The notes under the pieces are model-generated. The model did not search any database. It was not told where the DNA came from and saw only the letters and a program-made list of their open reading frames with translations. A stretch of 64,000 bases of DNA from Fermentimonas sp. (GTDB taxonomy: Bacteria > Bacteroidota > Bacteroidia > Bacteroidales > Dysgonomonadaceae). The stretch's first letter is position 1. Each line of letters starts with the position of its first letter. Below are positions 47,407-55,971 of the stretch, piece after piece. A program made the position numbers and the translations under genes. The stretch covers positions 496,076-560,075 of the forward strand of contig JADMKP010000008.1 of NCBI GenBank assembly GCA_015478775.1, written 5' to 3'.

Positions 47407-48198
47407 ATGGAAACAAATTCAAATTCTTCTTCACGAAAATCTTCTCGATATAGCGATCATCGCTCTTCTGCTAGTTTTCCTAAAAAACAAGGAACAACAA
47501 TTGGTATATTACTTATTTTGTTTGGTATGATATTTTTGTCATTCAACTTTGGATGGATAAATTCTGCTCTTAAATGGGTGATAATTTCATGGCCTATGGT
47601 ATTTATTGTATTATCAATAATAAGTTTGGCAAAAAGGGACTATACGCAAGGACTTATTATGATGGTAATTGGAGCTTTCTTTCTGTTGCCTCGGTTAGCC
47701 GGAGCATTTCCGGAAATCTTTACAGGTATCAATCCAAACTTCGCTCATACCTTTTGGCCTGTATTGTTAATAATCATTGGATTGATAATTGTGCTACAAA
47801 TTGGTTCGGGAAGAGGAGGTTTTGCTTTCGGACATAAAAGAAATATGAGCAGCACAGTAGTCAATAGTGAAGGCATGGTGCAGAAGAATGTCTTATTTGG
47901 TGGATCAGAAAGTATATTTCTAGACCCTGTGTTTAATGGCGGAAATATAAGTGCCACTTTTGGAGGTGTAGTTCTTGATTTAAGAAAAACAACGCTTCCC
48001 GAAGGCGATACATATCTTGATATAAGCGCAATATTTGGGGGTGTGCAACTATATGTTCCCGAAGGTTGGCTAATTGATAATAGATTACAAGCAATTTTGG
48101 GTGGTACAGAAGACCGTAGAAGATTTAATGAAACCAATCATTCAGGAAGATTGATTCTGCAGGGAACTCTTATATTTGGAGGGTGCGAAATATCATAA
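47407..48198 (+). CDS. LiaF-like transmembrane protein
   Basis: Inner-membrane protein of 263 residues. A Ser-rich basic N-terminus of about 30 residues is followed by four hydrophobic segments (residues about 33-50, 56-72, 78-95, 115-135), the DUF5668-type core. A C-terminal soluble beta-rich LiaF-like domain, residues 155-263, contains repeated FGG patterns (NVLFGGSESIF, SATFGGVVLDL, SAIFGGVQLYVPEGW). In Firmicutes LiaF restrains a cell-envelope stress sensor. The stop codon is immediately followed by the frame of a membrane-anchored LytTR regulator, so the pair may form an envelope-sensing unit; this is inference. Confidence 0.85.
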   Translation: METNSNSSSRKSSRYSDHRSSASFPKKQGTTIGILLILFGMIFLSFNFGWINSALKWVIISWPMVFIVLSIISLAKRDYTQGLIMMVIGAFFLLPRLAGAFPEIFTGINPNFAHTFWPVLLIIIGLIIVLQIGSGRGGFAFGHKRNMSSTVVNSEGMVQKNVLFGGSESIFLDPVFNGGNISATFGGVVLDLRKTTLPEGDTYLDISAIFGGVQLYVPEGWLIDNRLQAILGGTEDRRRFNETNHSGRLILQGTLIFGGCEIS

Positions 48199-48213
48199 TT
48201 GAAAGTTTTGAGG

Positions 48214-49071
48214 ATGAAGCTAATATACCCAAATACTGCATTTAGTATGCCATTAAAGTGGTTTACAATAGTAGTATTGCTAGTACTATTTGCACTGCTA
48301 CTAACTTTTGCTTTTAAATATTTAGTGAGTTTTTCGTTCAGCTTGCTTCTACTCAAGAACTTTATAGATACTGTTTTCCTAATAGTGTTTGCAGTGGTGC
48401 TCGAGAAAATAATACCTTTTACCAATTATGTTAAGCTCGATTTTAGACAAAGACTAATTAACTCTCTTGCTCTTGCAATAATATCCGTATCTGTGTGGGT
48501 GTTGGTAACATACTCATCGTCAGTAATATTATTTGGCATTGAGGCCAGAGATGAAATAATAAAGTTACTACCTGTTACTGCACTTATTGGCTCGTTGTTG
48601 TATTTGATTGAATTGCTTATTATAAATTATAGGACTGTAAAGCTTAATATAGAATATGGTAATGAAGCAGAACTGGAGACGGAAAAGACAGATAAGCCAA
48701 ATGCGGTTGCAGTAGAAGAAAGTAATGAAAAAGAGAATGGCTATCTAGAAAGAATTGCACTTAAAACTGGTCAGAAAATACATGTAATACTAATACCAGA
48801 TATAGTTTATATTCAATCAGATGGTGATTATGTTCAGCTGAATACAGAAAATGGCAAATACATAAAAGAAGAAACAATGAAGTACTTCGAAGCAAACCTT
48901 CACCCTCAGAAATTTGTTAGAATACACAGATCATACATCGTAAATGTAGAGAAAATTGCACGTATCGAGTTGTTTGAAAAAAATAGCCAAATGCTTATGC
49001 TAAAGAATGGGCATCAGATAAAAGCCAGTACTACAGGCTACAAAATGCTAAGAGAAGTTTTAAATCTCTGA
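48214..49071 (+). CDS. membrane-anchored LytTR-family transcriptional regulator
   Basis: Regulator of 285 residues with an N-terminal membrane domain of four hydrophobic segments (residues about 8-140) and a C-terminal LytTR DNA-binding domain (about residues 185-285: IVYIQSDGDYVQLNTENGKYI, KFVRIHRSYIVNVEKI, GHQIKASTTGYKML). The linker near residue 165 is acidic and charged. There is no phosphoacceptor receiver domain, so signals must come through the membrane part or from the LiaF-like partner. The ATG at 48214 was chosen; TTG at 48199 abuts the upstream stop but lacks a recognisable ribosome-binding site. Confidence 0.85.
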   Translation: MKLIYPNTAFSMPLKWFTIVVLLVLFALLLTFAFKYLVSFSFSLLLLKNFIDTVFLIVFAVVLEKIIPFTNYVKLDFRQRLINSLALAIISVSVWVLVTYSSSVILFGIEARDEIIKLLPVTALIGSLLYLIELLIINYRTVKLNIEYGNEAELETEKTDKPNAVAVEESNEKENGYLERIALKTGQKIHVILIPDIVYIQSDGDYVQLNTENGKYIKEETMKYFEANLHPQKFVRIHRSYIVNVEKIARIELFEKNSQMLMLKNGHQIKASTTGYKMLREVLNL

Positions 49072-49121
49072 ATAGACAAAATCAATGTAACAAATTCTTA
49101 ATGTAAAGTATGTTAAAACCT

Positions 49122-49163
49122 AGAAAACTGTTTTGAGTTTATAAGTTTTCTGTATTATCTTTG
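49122..49163 (+). promoter_or_regulatory. promoter and candidate operator of the TetR/RND cluster
   Basis: TTTG (49132-49135), 20-bp spacer and TATCTTTG (49156-49163) form a promoter 23 bp before tetR. Perfect 7-bp arms AGAAAAC (49122-49128) and GTTTTCT (49145-49151) bracket the -33 element and spacer, consistent with self-repression by the TetR protein. Confidence 0.6.
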
Positions 49164-49186
49164 TATCGTTTTTTAAGATTGTTTAT

Positions 49187-49798
49187 ATGGAAATTAAAGA
49201 CAGAATCGTAGATAAAGCTGGGGAATTATTTTTTCAATATGGTATAAAAAATATATCAATGGATGAACTTGCTTCGTCGTTAGGGATGTCTAAAAGAACT
49301 ATTTATGAAATTTTTAAAGATAAGGAGGATATACTTCGATCTTTAATTTTGAAGCTCGGTGATGAGCGAAACAGAATTTTTGAAGAGTTTTTAGAAGAGG
49401 GGTTAAATGTTGTTGAGGTGTTTATCAATGTAATTGAAATTCAAAGGAAAATGCCTGTAAGTAATGCCAAATTTCTACAGGATATTTATAAGTACTATCC
49501 CAAAATAGTAAAGTTAATGCAGGAAAACATTGAAAAGAACAATGTGTTTCTGCGGGAGTTTTTATTGACAGGTATAGGGCAGGGGTATATTCGTGACGAC
49601 TTAAATGTTGAGGTTACTGCATTTTTAGTAGAGCAGAGTACATATACTTATATACGTGCTTCATATTTGGAAAAGCCTCCTTTTTCGTTCTCTGATCTGT
49701 TTTACACAATGATGATAAATTTTGTGAGAGGGATATCTACCGAGAAGGGTATAAAGATTATAGATGCACACATAATGAGCAAAAAGAATTTAAACTGA
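49187..49798 (+). CDS. TetR/AcrR family transcriptional regulator
   Basis: One-component repressor of 203 residues. The helix-turn-helix is at residues about 24-45 (NISMDELASSLGMSKRTIYEIF), followed by KDKEDILRSL. The ligand-binding helical domain is unspecific. It leads a co-directional cluster of tolC, adaptor, RND permease and PII-like genes with a 59-bp gap to tolC, so it most likely represses this pump and is relieved by a pump substrate. Substrate identity is unknown. Confidence 0.9.
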   Translation: MEIKDRIVDKAGELFFQYGIKNISMDELASSLGMSKRTIYEIFKDKEDILRSLILKLGDERNRIFEEFLEEGLNVVEVFINVIEIQRKMPVSNAKFLQDIYKYYPKIVKLMQENIEKNNVFLREFLLTGIGQGYIRDDLNVEVTAFLVEQSTYTYIRASYLEKPPFSFSDLFYTMMINFVRGISTEKGIKIIDAHIMSKKNLN

Positions 49799-49857
49799 TT
49801 TGTTGTATAGATGAATTGGTGTTTTAATAAAGTATAGAAAGAACAATTTAATAAAAT

Positions 49858-51333
49858 ATGAAACAAATAATTATGAATCAAAAATTACTCAGCTTGTTGC
49901 TCACAGTGGTACTCAGTTTTACTGGGTTTACTACAGTTGAGGCTCAACAAACTGATAGTTTAGAAATCGATTTAACCACTGCGCTTAATATTGCACTTAG
50001 TGAAAACCCAACGGTGAAAGTGGCCGATATGGAGATTGAGAAAAAGCAGTATGCAAAGAAATCGGCTTATGGTGCACTTCTTCCACAAATGGATATCTTG
50101 GGACAGTACCAAAGAGCAATTAAACGACAGACAGTTTACTTTGATGAAGGCTTGGGTTTTGGTGGTGGTGAAATTGACCCTACCCAATATACTCCCGAGG
50201 AGCTGCAGATTATGAAGGTTGTGGGAGATATGTTTTCTATGGGAGGCGACTCTGAGAGTTCGGGAGAAGGAATTCAGATGGGACGATTTAATGTTTGGTC
50301 GGCCGGACTAAATGTAAGTCTTCCAATTGTTGTACCTTCACTTTGGAAAAATGTTCAGATGAGCGATGTGGACATTCATATTGCAATGGAGCAAGCACGT
50401 GCTTCAAGAATAGATCTTATAAACCAAGTAAAGAAAGCATACTATAGCCTATTACTGGCAAAGGATAGTTACAATGTTTTGAGATTAACATACGAAACAG
50501 ATTCTATAAATCTGGATAACATTCGTAATCGCTTTAATCAGGGTGTAGTTGCTGAGTATGATGTAATTACTGCAGATGTTAGGCTCAAAAGTCTTATCCC
50601 CAATATGATTCAGGCAGAAAATATGATGAAGATTGCAGAGATGCAGTTAAACATGTATATGGGAATTGATGGTTTTGTGCCATTAAAAGTATTGGGTTCG
50701 CTTGATGATTATGAGGCAACAATGTTTGACAACTTGGTTCCGGCTGATACAACATTATCGCACAACAGCGATCTTAAGCAGTTTGATTTGCAAAGAGAGC
50801 AAGCGCAAAACGCTTTGGAGATGCAAAAGCTGCAGTATGCACCATCGCTTGTAACTTCGTTTAACTGGACATATATGAGTCAGAACAACGATTTCAGATT
50901 TAGTCACTACAAATGGGATCCATACTCCATGTTGGGTGTTACGCTTCAGATTCCGATATTTAGTGGTGGACAGCGTTATCATAATGTAAAGCAATCGCAA
51001 ATTCAGATATATCAACTTAACGAGCAGCGCAAAGAGGTGGAGCGTGGACTTAAACTATCTATCAAGAATAATTACGATCTTATAAATAAAAATATAGAAC
51101 AGGTGGTTTCTACTCAATCTTCAATAGAGCTAGCACGCAAGGGTCATGAAATAACCTTGAAGAGATATGAAACTGGTATGGGTACTATTGTTGATGTTAA
51201 TGCGGCGGCACTGGCTGTTTTAAATGCAGAGCTGCAAAACAGGAATGCCATATACGACTATCTGTCGGCAAAAGCTGATCTGGAAAGAGTGATGGGCTAT
51301 GAGATAGATACAGTAGATACTTTAGATAAATAG
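49858..51333 (+). CDS. TolC-family outer-membrane efflux protein
   Basis: Outer-membrane channel of the RND pump, 491 residues with a signal peptide (cleavage near VEAQQT, residue 26). The two repeated halves each begin with helical motifs (IDLTTALNIALSENPTVKVADM ... and a second half from about residue 270). Residues 100-150 hold a Gly-, Asp- and Glu-rich insertion (GLGFGGGEIDPTQY, SMGGDSESSGEG) that is not part of the core barrel. The gene is 3 bp from the adaptor frame. A decayed piece closely matching residues 256-293 lies at 23346-23454. Confidence 0.94.
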   Translation: MKQIIMNQKLLSLLLTVVLSFTGFTTVEAQQTDSLEIDLTTALNIALSENPTVKVADMEIEKKQYAKKSAYGALLPQMDILGQYQRAIKRQTVYFDEGLGFGGGEIDPTQYTPEELQIMKVVGDMFSMGGDSESSGEGIQMGRFNVWSAGLNVSLPIVVPSLWKNVQMSDVDIHIAMEQARASRIDLINQVKKAYYSLLLAKDSYNVLRLTYETDSINLDNIRNRFNQGVVAEYDVITADVRLKSLIPNMIQAENMMKIAEMQLNMYMGIDGFVPLKVLGSLDDYEATMFDNLVPADTTLSHNSDLKQFDLQREQAQNALEMQKLQYAPSLVTSFNWTYMSQNNDFRFSHYKWDPYSMLGVTLQIPIFSGGQRYHNVKQSQIQIYQLNEQRKEVERGLKLSIKNNYDLINKNIEQVVSTQSSIELARKGHEITLKRYETGMGTIVDVNAAALAVLNAELQNRNAIYDYLSAKADLERVMGYEIDTVDTLDK

Positions 51334-51366
51334 AAATTGAAAACAGAAATAAAACAAAATAATTGT

Positions 51367-52389
51367 ATGAAAATCTTTAACTTATTAAAGTTTATTCCTT
51401 TACTTTCAACTGCCGTGCTATTGTCATGTGGAGGAGCGGGCCAAAACGAGAGCACAGATAGTGAAGTTCCAGAAAAAACGAGGGTGCGCGTGGAAGAAGT
51501 TAGGCTGGTGCCTGTGGATCAGATTTCCACATTTACGGCTACTGTAGAAGCTGACAAGGTAAATAATATTGCTCCTGCAATGGGAGGGCGTATACGCGAG
51601 ATATATGTTGATGTGGGTGCATATGTAAAGAAAGGTCAAACTTTAGTAGCAATGGATGCTGCAACATATTCTCAACAGGAAACACAAGTGGCTACTCTGA
51701 GAAGAGATTTTGAAAGATATCAAGAACTTTATGAGGTGGGTGGTATCTCAAAACAACAGTTAGATCAGGCAAAAACTCAACTTGATGTTGCTGAAACTGC
51801 AATGGGTAATTTAGGTGAGAATACCCGATTGGTGAGTCCTCTTAGCGGAGTAGTTACTGCTCGTAATTATGATCCGGGCGATGTTGCTATGCAGCTTCCT
51901 ATTCTAACAATTGAAAGTATGAACCCTGTAAAGGTGATGCTAAACGTATCGGAGAGATATTACAGTGAGGTAAAAGTTGGAATGCCTGTGGAAGTACAGG
52001 CAGACGCACTTGGAGATGAGATTTTTGAAGGTAAGATTTCACTTGTCTATCCAACTATCGACCCTGTATCGCACACATTTACTGTTGAGGTTGCCGTGCC
52101 AAATGGCAATCAGAAGATAAGACCTGGTATGTATGCACGTGCCAGAATGAACTTTGGTTCAAACGAACGCCCACTCTTAAGTGACAGGGCAGTTTTAAAG
52201 CAAGTGGGATCAAACGACAGGTATGTTTTTGTAGAAGAAAACGGTAAAGCAGTATATACTCTTGTGCAATTGGGTGCAAGAATAGGTGATAAGTATGAAA
52301 TCCTAACGGGTTTGAACGCGGGAGATAAAGTAATTATTCATGGAAACAGCAACCTTATTGATGGTGCTGAGGTTGAAGTGATTAATTAA
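51367..52389 (+). CDS. RND efflux periplasmic adaptor (membrane fusion protein), lipoprotein
   Basis: Periplasmic adaptor joining the RND permease to TolC. With the ATG at 51367 it has 340 residues and a lipobox (AVLLSCGG, Cys21), so it is lipid-anchored. The lipoyl/barrel-sandwich part includes IAPAMGGRIREIYVDVGAYV and VSPLSGVVTARNYDPGDVA, flanking a short alpha-hairpin (residues about 90-150). Beta-barrel and membrane-proximal domains follow to the end. The frame is open to a TTG at 51337 but the extra ten residues are not signal-like. It lies between tolC and the permease gene. Confidence 0.93.
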   Translation: MKIFNLLKFIPLLSTAVLLSCGGAGQNESTDSEVPEKTRVRVEEVRLVPVDQISTFTATVEADKVNNIAPAMGGRIREIYVDVGAYVKKGQTLVAMDAATYSQQETQVATLRRDFERYQELYEVGGISKQQLDQAKTQLDVAETAMGNLGENTRLVSPLSGVVTARNYDPGDVAMQLPILTIESMNPVKVMLNVSERYYSEVKVGMPVEVQADALGDEIFEGKISLVYPTIDPVSHTFTVEVAVPNGNQKIRPGMYARARMNFGSNERPLLSDRAVLKQVGSNDRYVFVEENGKAVYTLVQLGARIGDKYEILTGLNAGDKVIIHGNSNLIDGAEVEVIN

Positions 52390-52433
52390 TGTATGTTATC
52401 TAAAAATAATAAGGATATAAATATAATAGTTAT

Positions 52434-55400
52434 ATGAAGATATATGAAACCGCGGTTAAAAACCCCGTGGGAACATCATTAATATTTATTGGTGTTGTTT
52501 TAATTGGGCTACTTTTTTACAGGCAGCTGCCAATTGACCTCTATCCTAATATCGACATGAATATTGTGTCGGTTATGACCACCTACTCGGGTGCAGGAGC
52601 GCAGGATGTGGAAGCAAACGTAACCCGTCCGCTAGAGGATGTTCTTAATACTACAGAGAAGCTTAAGGAGATAACATCACAGTCGAGAGACGGGTTGTCT
52701 ATGATTATGCTTGAGTTTGACTTCGGCACCGATATGAACGATGTAATGAATGATGTGCGGGATAAGGTATCGCTGATATCAGGGTTCTTGCCCGATGGCA
52801 CCGAAGACCCTATTATTCTGAAGTTCAGCTCAGACATGATACCGGTAGTGGTGCTATCAGCCACCGCGGAAGAGAGCTCGGATGCATTGTATAAAATCCT
52901 TGATGAGCAGGTAGCTAACCCCCTGAATCGTATTTCGGGTGTTGGTACTGTTTCTGTAGGAGGTGCCCCTAAGCGTGAGATTCAGATTAATGTTGTACCT
53001 GCAAGGCTTGAGGCATATAATATGTCGCTTGAGCAGATTGCACAGGTTGTTGCTGCGGAGAACGTGAACGTGCCTGCTGGTAACTTCGATATTGGTTCAC
53101 AAACATACATGTTGCGTTTGGAAGGTGAGTTTAAAAATAGCAGCGATCTCAATAATATTGTTGTTGGTAATAGTATGGGACGCCCCGTATACTTGAGAGA
53201 TGTGGCAATTGTTAGTGATACATTAGAATCTCGTATACAGGAAAACTATACAAATGGCCGACGAAGTGCGAGTATTATAGTTCAGAAGCAGTCGGGTGCA
53301 AACACCGTTGCCATTGCCGACGCTGTAATGGCACAGCTGCCGATATTACAAAAAACACTTCCGCCAGATATCCAAATTGAGAAAGTAATGGATACTGCAG
53401 ACTATATCAAAACATCAATTAACAGCTTGCTGGAAACAATATTGCTGGCATTGATAATTGTGGGTATTATAGTACTGTTTTTCCTTGGAAGGTGGCGTGC
53501 AACCATTATTATTATGGTTTCGATACCTATCTCTCTGATTGGTTCATTTATTTACCTCTATATAACGGGTAATTCCATAAATATTATATCGCTTTCGGCA
53601 CTCTCAATTACCATTGGTATGGTGGTGGATGATGCTATTGTGGTACTAGAAAATATTACCACTCATATCGAACGCGGTAGTAAGCCCAAACAGGCTGCTG
53701 TTTATGGTACAGAAGAGGTTTCATTATCGGTAATTGCTTCAACCCTAACCATTATTGCTGTGTTCTTGCCTATGACTATGGTAGGTGGTTTTGCAGGAGT
53801 TATGTTTAAACAGCTTGGATGGATGGTAACTATCATCATCTCTCTTTCTTTGATTATATCTCTTACACTTACACCAATGATGAGTGCACATATGATGCGC
53901 TCAAGCAAAGAAACTAAGGCAAATAAATTCGATAAATGGTATAACAAGAGAATTCTTCCATTACTTGATAGACTCGACAGAAATTATGGACGTCTTGTTA
54001 ATTGGGTTGCAAGGAAAAGAAGAACTACATTCTTTGCTGTGGTTATAGTTTTTATAATTAGCGTAATTATTAGTGTATTTACCCTTAAAACAGGGTTTAT
54101 GCCTGAGTCGGACAACAACAGTATAGCACTTACGGTTGAGATGCCAACTGGGACACGCATGGAGGTTGCAAGAGAAGTGGGACATGAAATTGCTCAGGGT
54201 ATTAAGGATAAGTATCCGGAGATTGATATTATTTCATTTTCTGTTGGTACTGCAAGTGACGATGATACATGGGCAGCCATGCAGGATAATGCTCCAAACA
54301 TTATGACTTACACGATGCGTCTTACTGAAGCAGAGAATAGGACCAAATCTATTTTTGATATTTCTGATGAGATACGTACCGATCTTGCTGCGATGCCAGA
54401 GCTCCAAAGATTTCAGGTGCAGCCCGGAGGTGGTGATATGGGAATCGCGTCAGGAAACAACGTAACTGTTGAAATATATGGATACGACCTAGCTGCAACA
54501 GATCTTATTGCTGCCGAGTTAAGTGGCAAGCTGGCCGAGGTTGATGGTTTGAGAGATATAGTGGTTTCTCGTAAGGACTACAGGATGGAGTACCAGATTC
54601 AGTTTGATAGGGAGAAGCTTTCTTTAAACGGATTAAATATGGCTTCAGCCGCAAATGCTGTAAGAAACAGGATTAACGGTCTTGTAATGTCGCGCTATCG
54701 TGAAGATGGTGAGGAATATAATATTCGTGTACGTTTTGATGAGCAGTATCGTGAATCGATAGAGGATATTGAAAATATCCTTATTTATGCCCCAACCGGA
54801 GCGGGTGTAAGGGTGAGAGACCTTGGAACAGTTGTAGAAACTTCTTCATTACCTCAGATTGACAGGCAAGATCGTGAACGAATAGTTAGTGTTACCGGAA
54901 CTATTTACGGAAGAGCTTTAAGTGAAGTGGTAGAAGATGTGGATGCTATTCTTGCACGAACAGAAGTACCATCAGGTGTTCAAATTGAAGTTGCCGGTAC
55001 GCTTAAAGATCAGCAAGAAGCATTTGGCGAATTGGCATTGTTGCTATTAATTGTATCTATATTGGTATATATTGTATTGGCATCACAGTTTGAATCGCTT
55101 ACTTATCCTTTTATGATTATTCTTACTATTCCGTTTGCGTTTATAGGTGGTTTGTTGTTACTGGCTTTAGTGGGTGAACCGCTTGGTCTTATGGGTTACG
55201 TGGGACTGATTATGCTTGTGGGTATGGTTGTGAAAAATGCTATTGTGCTTATCGACTATATCAACCTTAACCGTGAGAGAGGATTATCGATTATAACCGC
55301 CGTTGTGGATGGTGGACGCTCGAGATTGAGACCGGTATTAATGACCACTCTTACAACCATTTTAGGTATGATTCCGCTTGCAATTGGCACAGGTCAAGGG

Positions 55401-55565
55401 TCAGAGATGTGGCGTGCACTTGGTTTAGCTATTATTGGTGGTATGACATTCTCAACAATTATTACACTTGTACTTATACCTGCACTTTACTCTATGATGG
55501 CGGGTTATGGTGTGCGTCGCAAACGTAAGAAACACCGCGAAGTGGTTGTGGTAAATGCAAACTAA
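52434..55565 (+). CDS. RND efflux permease (HAE1 type)
   Basis: Inner-membrane proton-driven exporter of 1043 residues with twelve transmembrane helices and two large periplasmic loops. It starts MKIYETAVKNPVGTSLIF, then RQLPIDLYPNID and YSGAGAQDVEANVTRPLED. The proton-relay aspartates are in MVVDDAIVVLENI (TM4). The second half includes ASQFESLTYPFMIILTIPFAF and GMVVKNAIVLIDYIN. The hydrophobe/amphiphile (drug, bile salt, lipid) HAE1 group fits better than the heavy-metal group. The substrate is unknown. Confidence 0.95.
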   Translation: MKIYETAVKNPVGTSLIFIGVVLIGLLFYRQLPIDLYPNIDMNIVSVMTTYSGAGAQDVEANVTRPLEDVLNTTEKLKEITSQSRDGLSMIMLEFDFGTDMNDVMNDVRDKVSLISGFLPDGTEDPIILKFSSDMIPVVVLSATAEESSDALYKILDEQVANPLNRISGVGTVSVGGAPKREIQINVVPARLEAYNMSLEQIAQVVAAENVNVPAGNFDIGSQTYMLRLEGEFKNSSDLNNIVVGNSMGRPVYLRDVAIVSDTLESRIQENYTNGRRSASIIVQKQSGANTVAIADAVMAQLPILQKTLPPDIQIEKVMDTADYIKTSINSLLETILLALIIVGIIVLFFLGRWRATIIIMVSIPISLIGSFIYLYITGNSINIISLSALSITIGMVVDDAIVVLENITTHIERGSKPKQAAVYGTEEVSLSVIASTLTIIAVFLPMTMVGGFAGVMFKQLGWMVTIIISLSLIISLTLTPMMSAHMMRSSKETKANKFDKWYNKRILPLLDRLDRNYGRLVNWVARKRRTTFFAVVIVFIISVIISVFTLKTGFMPESDNNSIALTVEMPTGTRMEVAREVGHEIAQGIKDKYPEIDIISFSVGTASDDDTWAAMQDNAPNIMTYTMRLTEAENRTKSIFDISDEIRTDLAAMPELQRFQVQPGGGDMGIASGNNVTVEIYGYDLAATDLIAAELSGKLAEVDGLRDIVVSRKDYRMEYQIQFDREKLSLNGLNMASAANAVRNRINGLVMSRYREDGEEYNIRVRFDEQYRESIEDIENILIYAPTGAGVRVRDLGTVVETSSLPQIDRQDRERIVSVTGTIYGRALSEVVEDVDAILARTEVPSGVQIEVAGTLKDQQEAFGELALLLLIVSILVYIVLASQFESLTYPFMIILTIPFAFIGGLLLLALVGEPLGLMGYVGLIMLVGMVVKNAIVLIDYINLNRERGLSIITAVVDGGRSRLRPVLMTTLTTILGMIPLAIGTGQGSEMWRALGLAIIGGMTFSTIITLVLIPALYSMMAGYGVRRKRKKHREVVVVNAN

Positions 55566-55591
55566 AAGTGATAACTAAGAAAAAAAGATTT

Positions 55592-55885
55592 ATGAAAGCA
55601 GTAATGATATTAATTGACCAGGCACACTACGATGAGATTATTGATAATTTGAGCTCATTAAACATACGTGGATTTACCTCGTGGAAAGAAGTACACGGAA
55701 AAGGGAGTAAAACCGGTTTCCCTCACTACGGTTCGCATGCCTGGCCATCGGTAAACAATGCAATCCTTACAATGGTTGAAGATGACAGGGTACCACTCTT
55801 ATTGAAGTACCTGAAAGATCTTGATAATGATTCGCCCAACCTTGGTTTACGTGCCTTTGTGTGGAATATTGAGGAGGCAATTTAA
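55592..55885 (+). CDS. PII-like signalling protein of the RND operon
   Basis: Small 97-residue protein of the PII-like fold (MKAVMILIDQAHYDEIIDNL start, VNNAILTMVEDDRVPLLL strand). The T-loop analogue is short (HGKGSKTGFPHYGSHAWPS), and it lacks the uridylylated Tyr region and nucleotide motifs of true GlnB. His residues in PHYGSHAWP could bind a metal. I chose the ATG at 55592; the frame is open from 55568. It is separated from the permease gene by 26 bp and followed by a terminator, making it the last gene of the pump operon. A role in sensing pump status or metal is inference. Confidence 0.8.
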   Translation: MKAVMILIDQAHYDEIIDNLSSLNIRGFTSWKEVHGKGSKTGFPHYGSHAWPSVNNAILTMVEDDRVPLLLKYLKDLDNDSPNLGLRAFVWNIEEAI

Positions 55886-55910
55886 TTGATTTTGATTTAA
55901 TTTATAAATG

Positions 55911-55937
55911 AGCGCTGCAGAAATGTGGCGCTTTTTG
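55911..55937 (+). terminator. terminator of the RND/PII operon
   Basis: A 9-bp stem (55911-55919 with 55924-55932, two G-U pairs) with a GAAA tetraloop is followed by five T residues. It closes the transcription unit before pncB. Confidence 0.85.
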
Positions 55938-55971
55938 ATTTAAGATATTATCTTTACGATAATTAAAAGTA

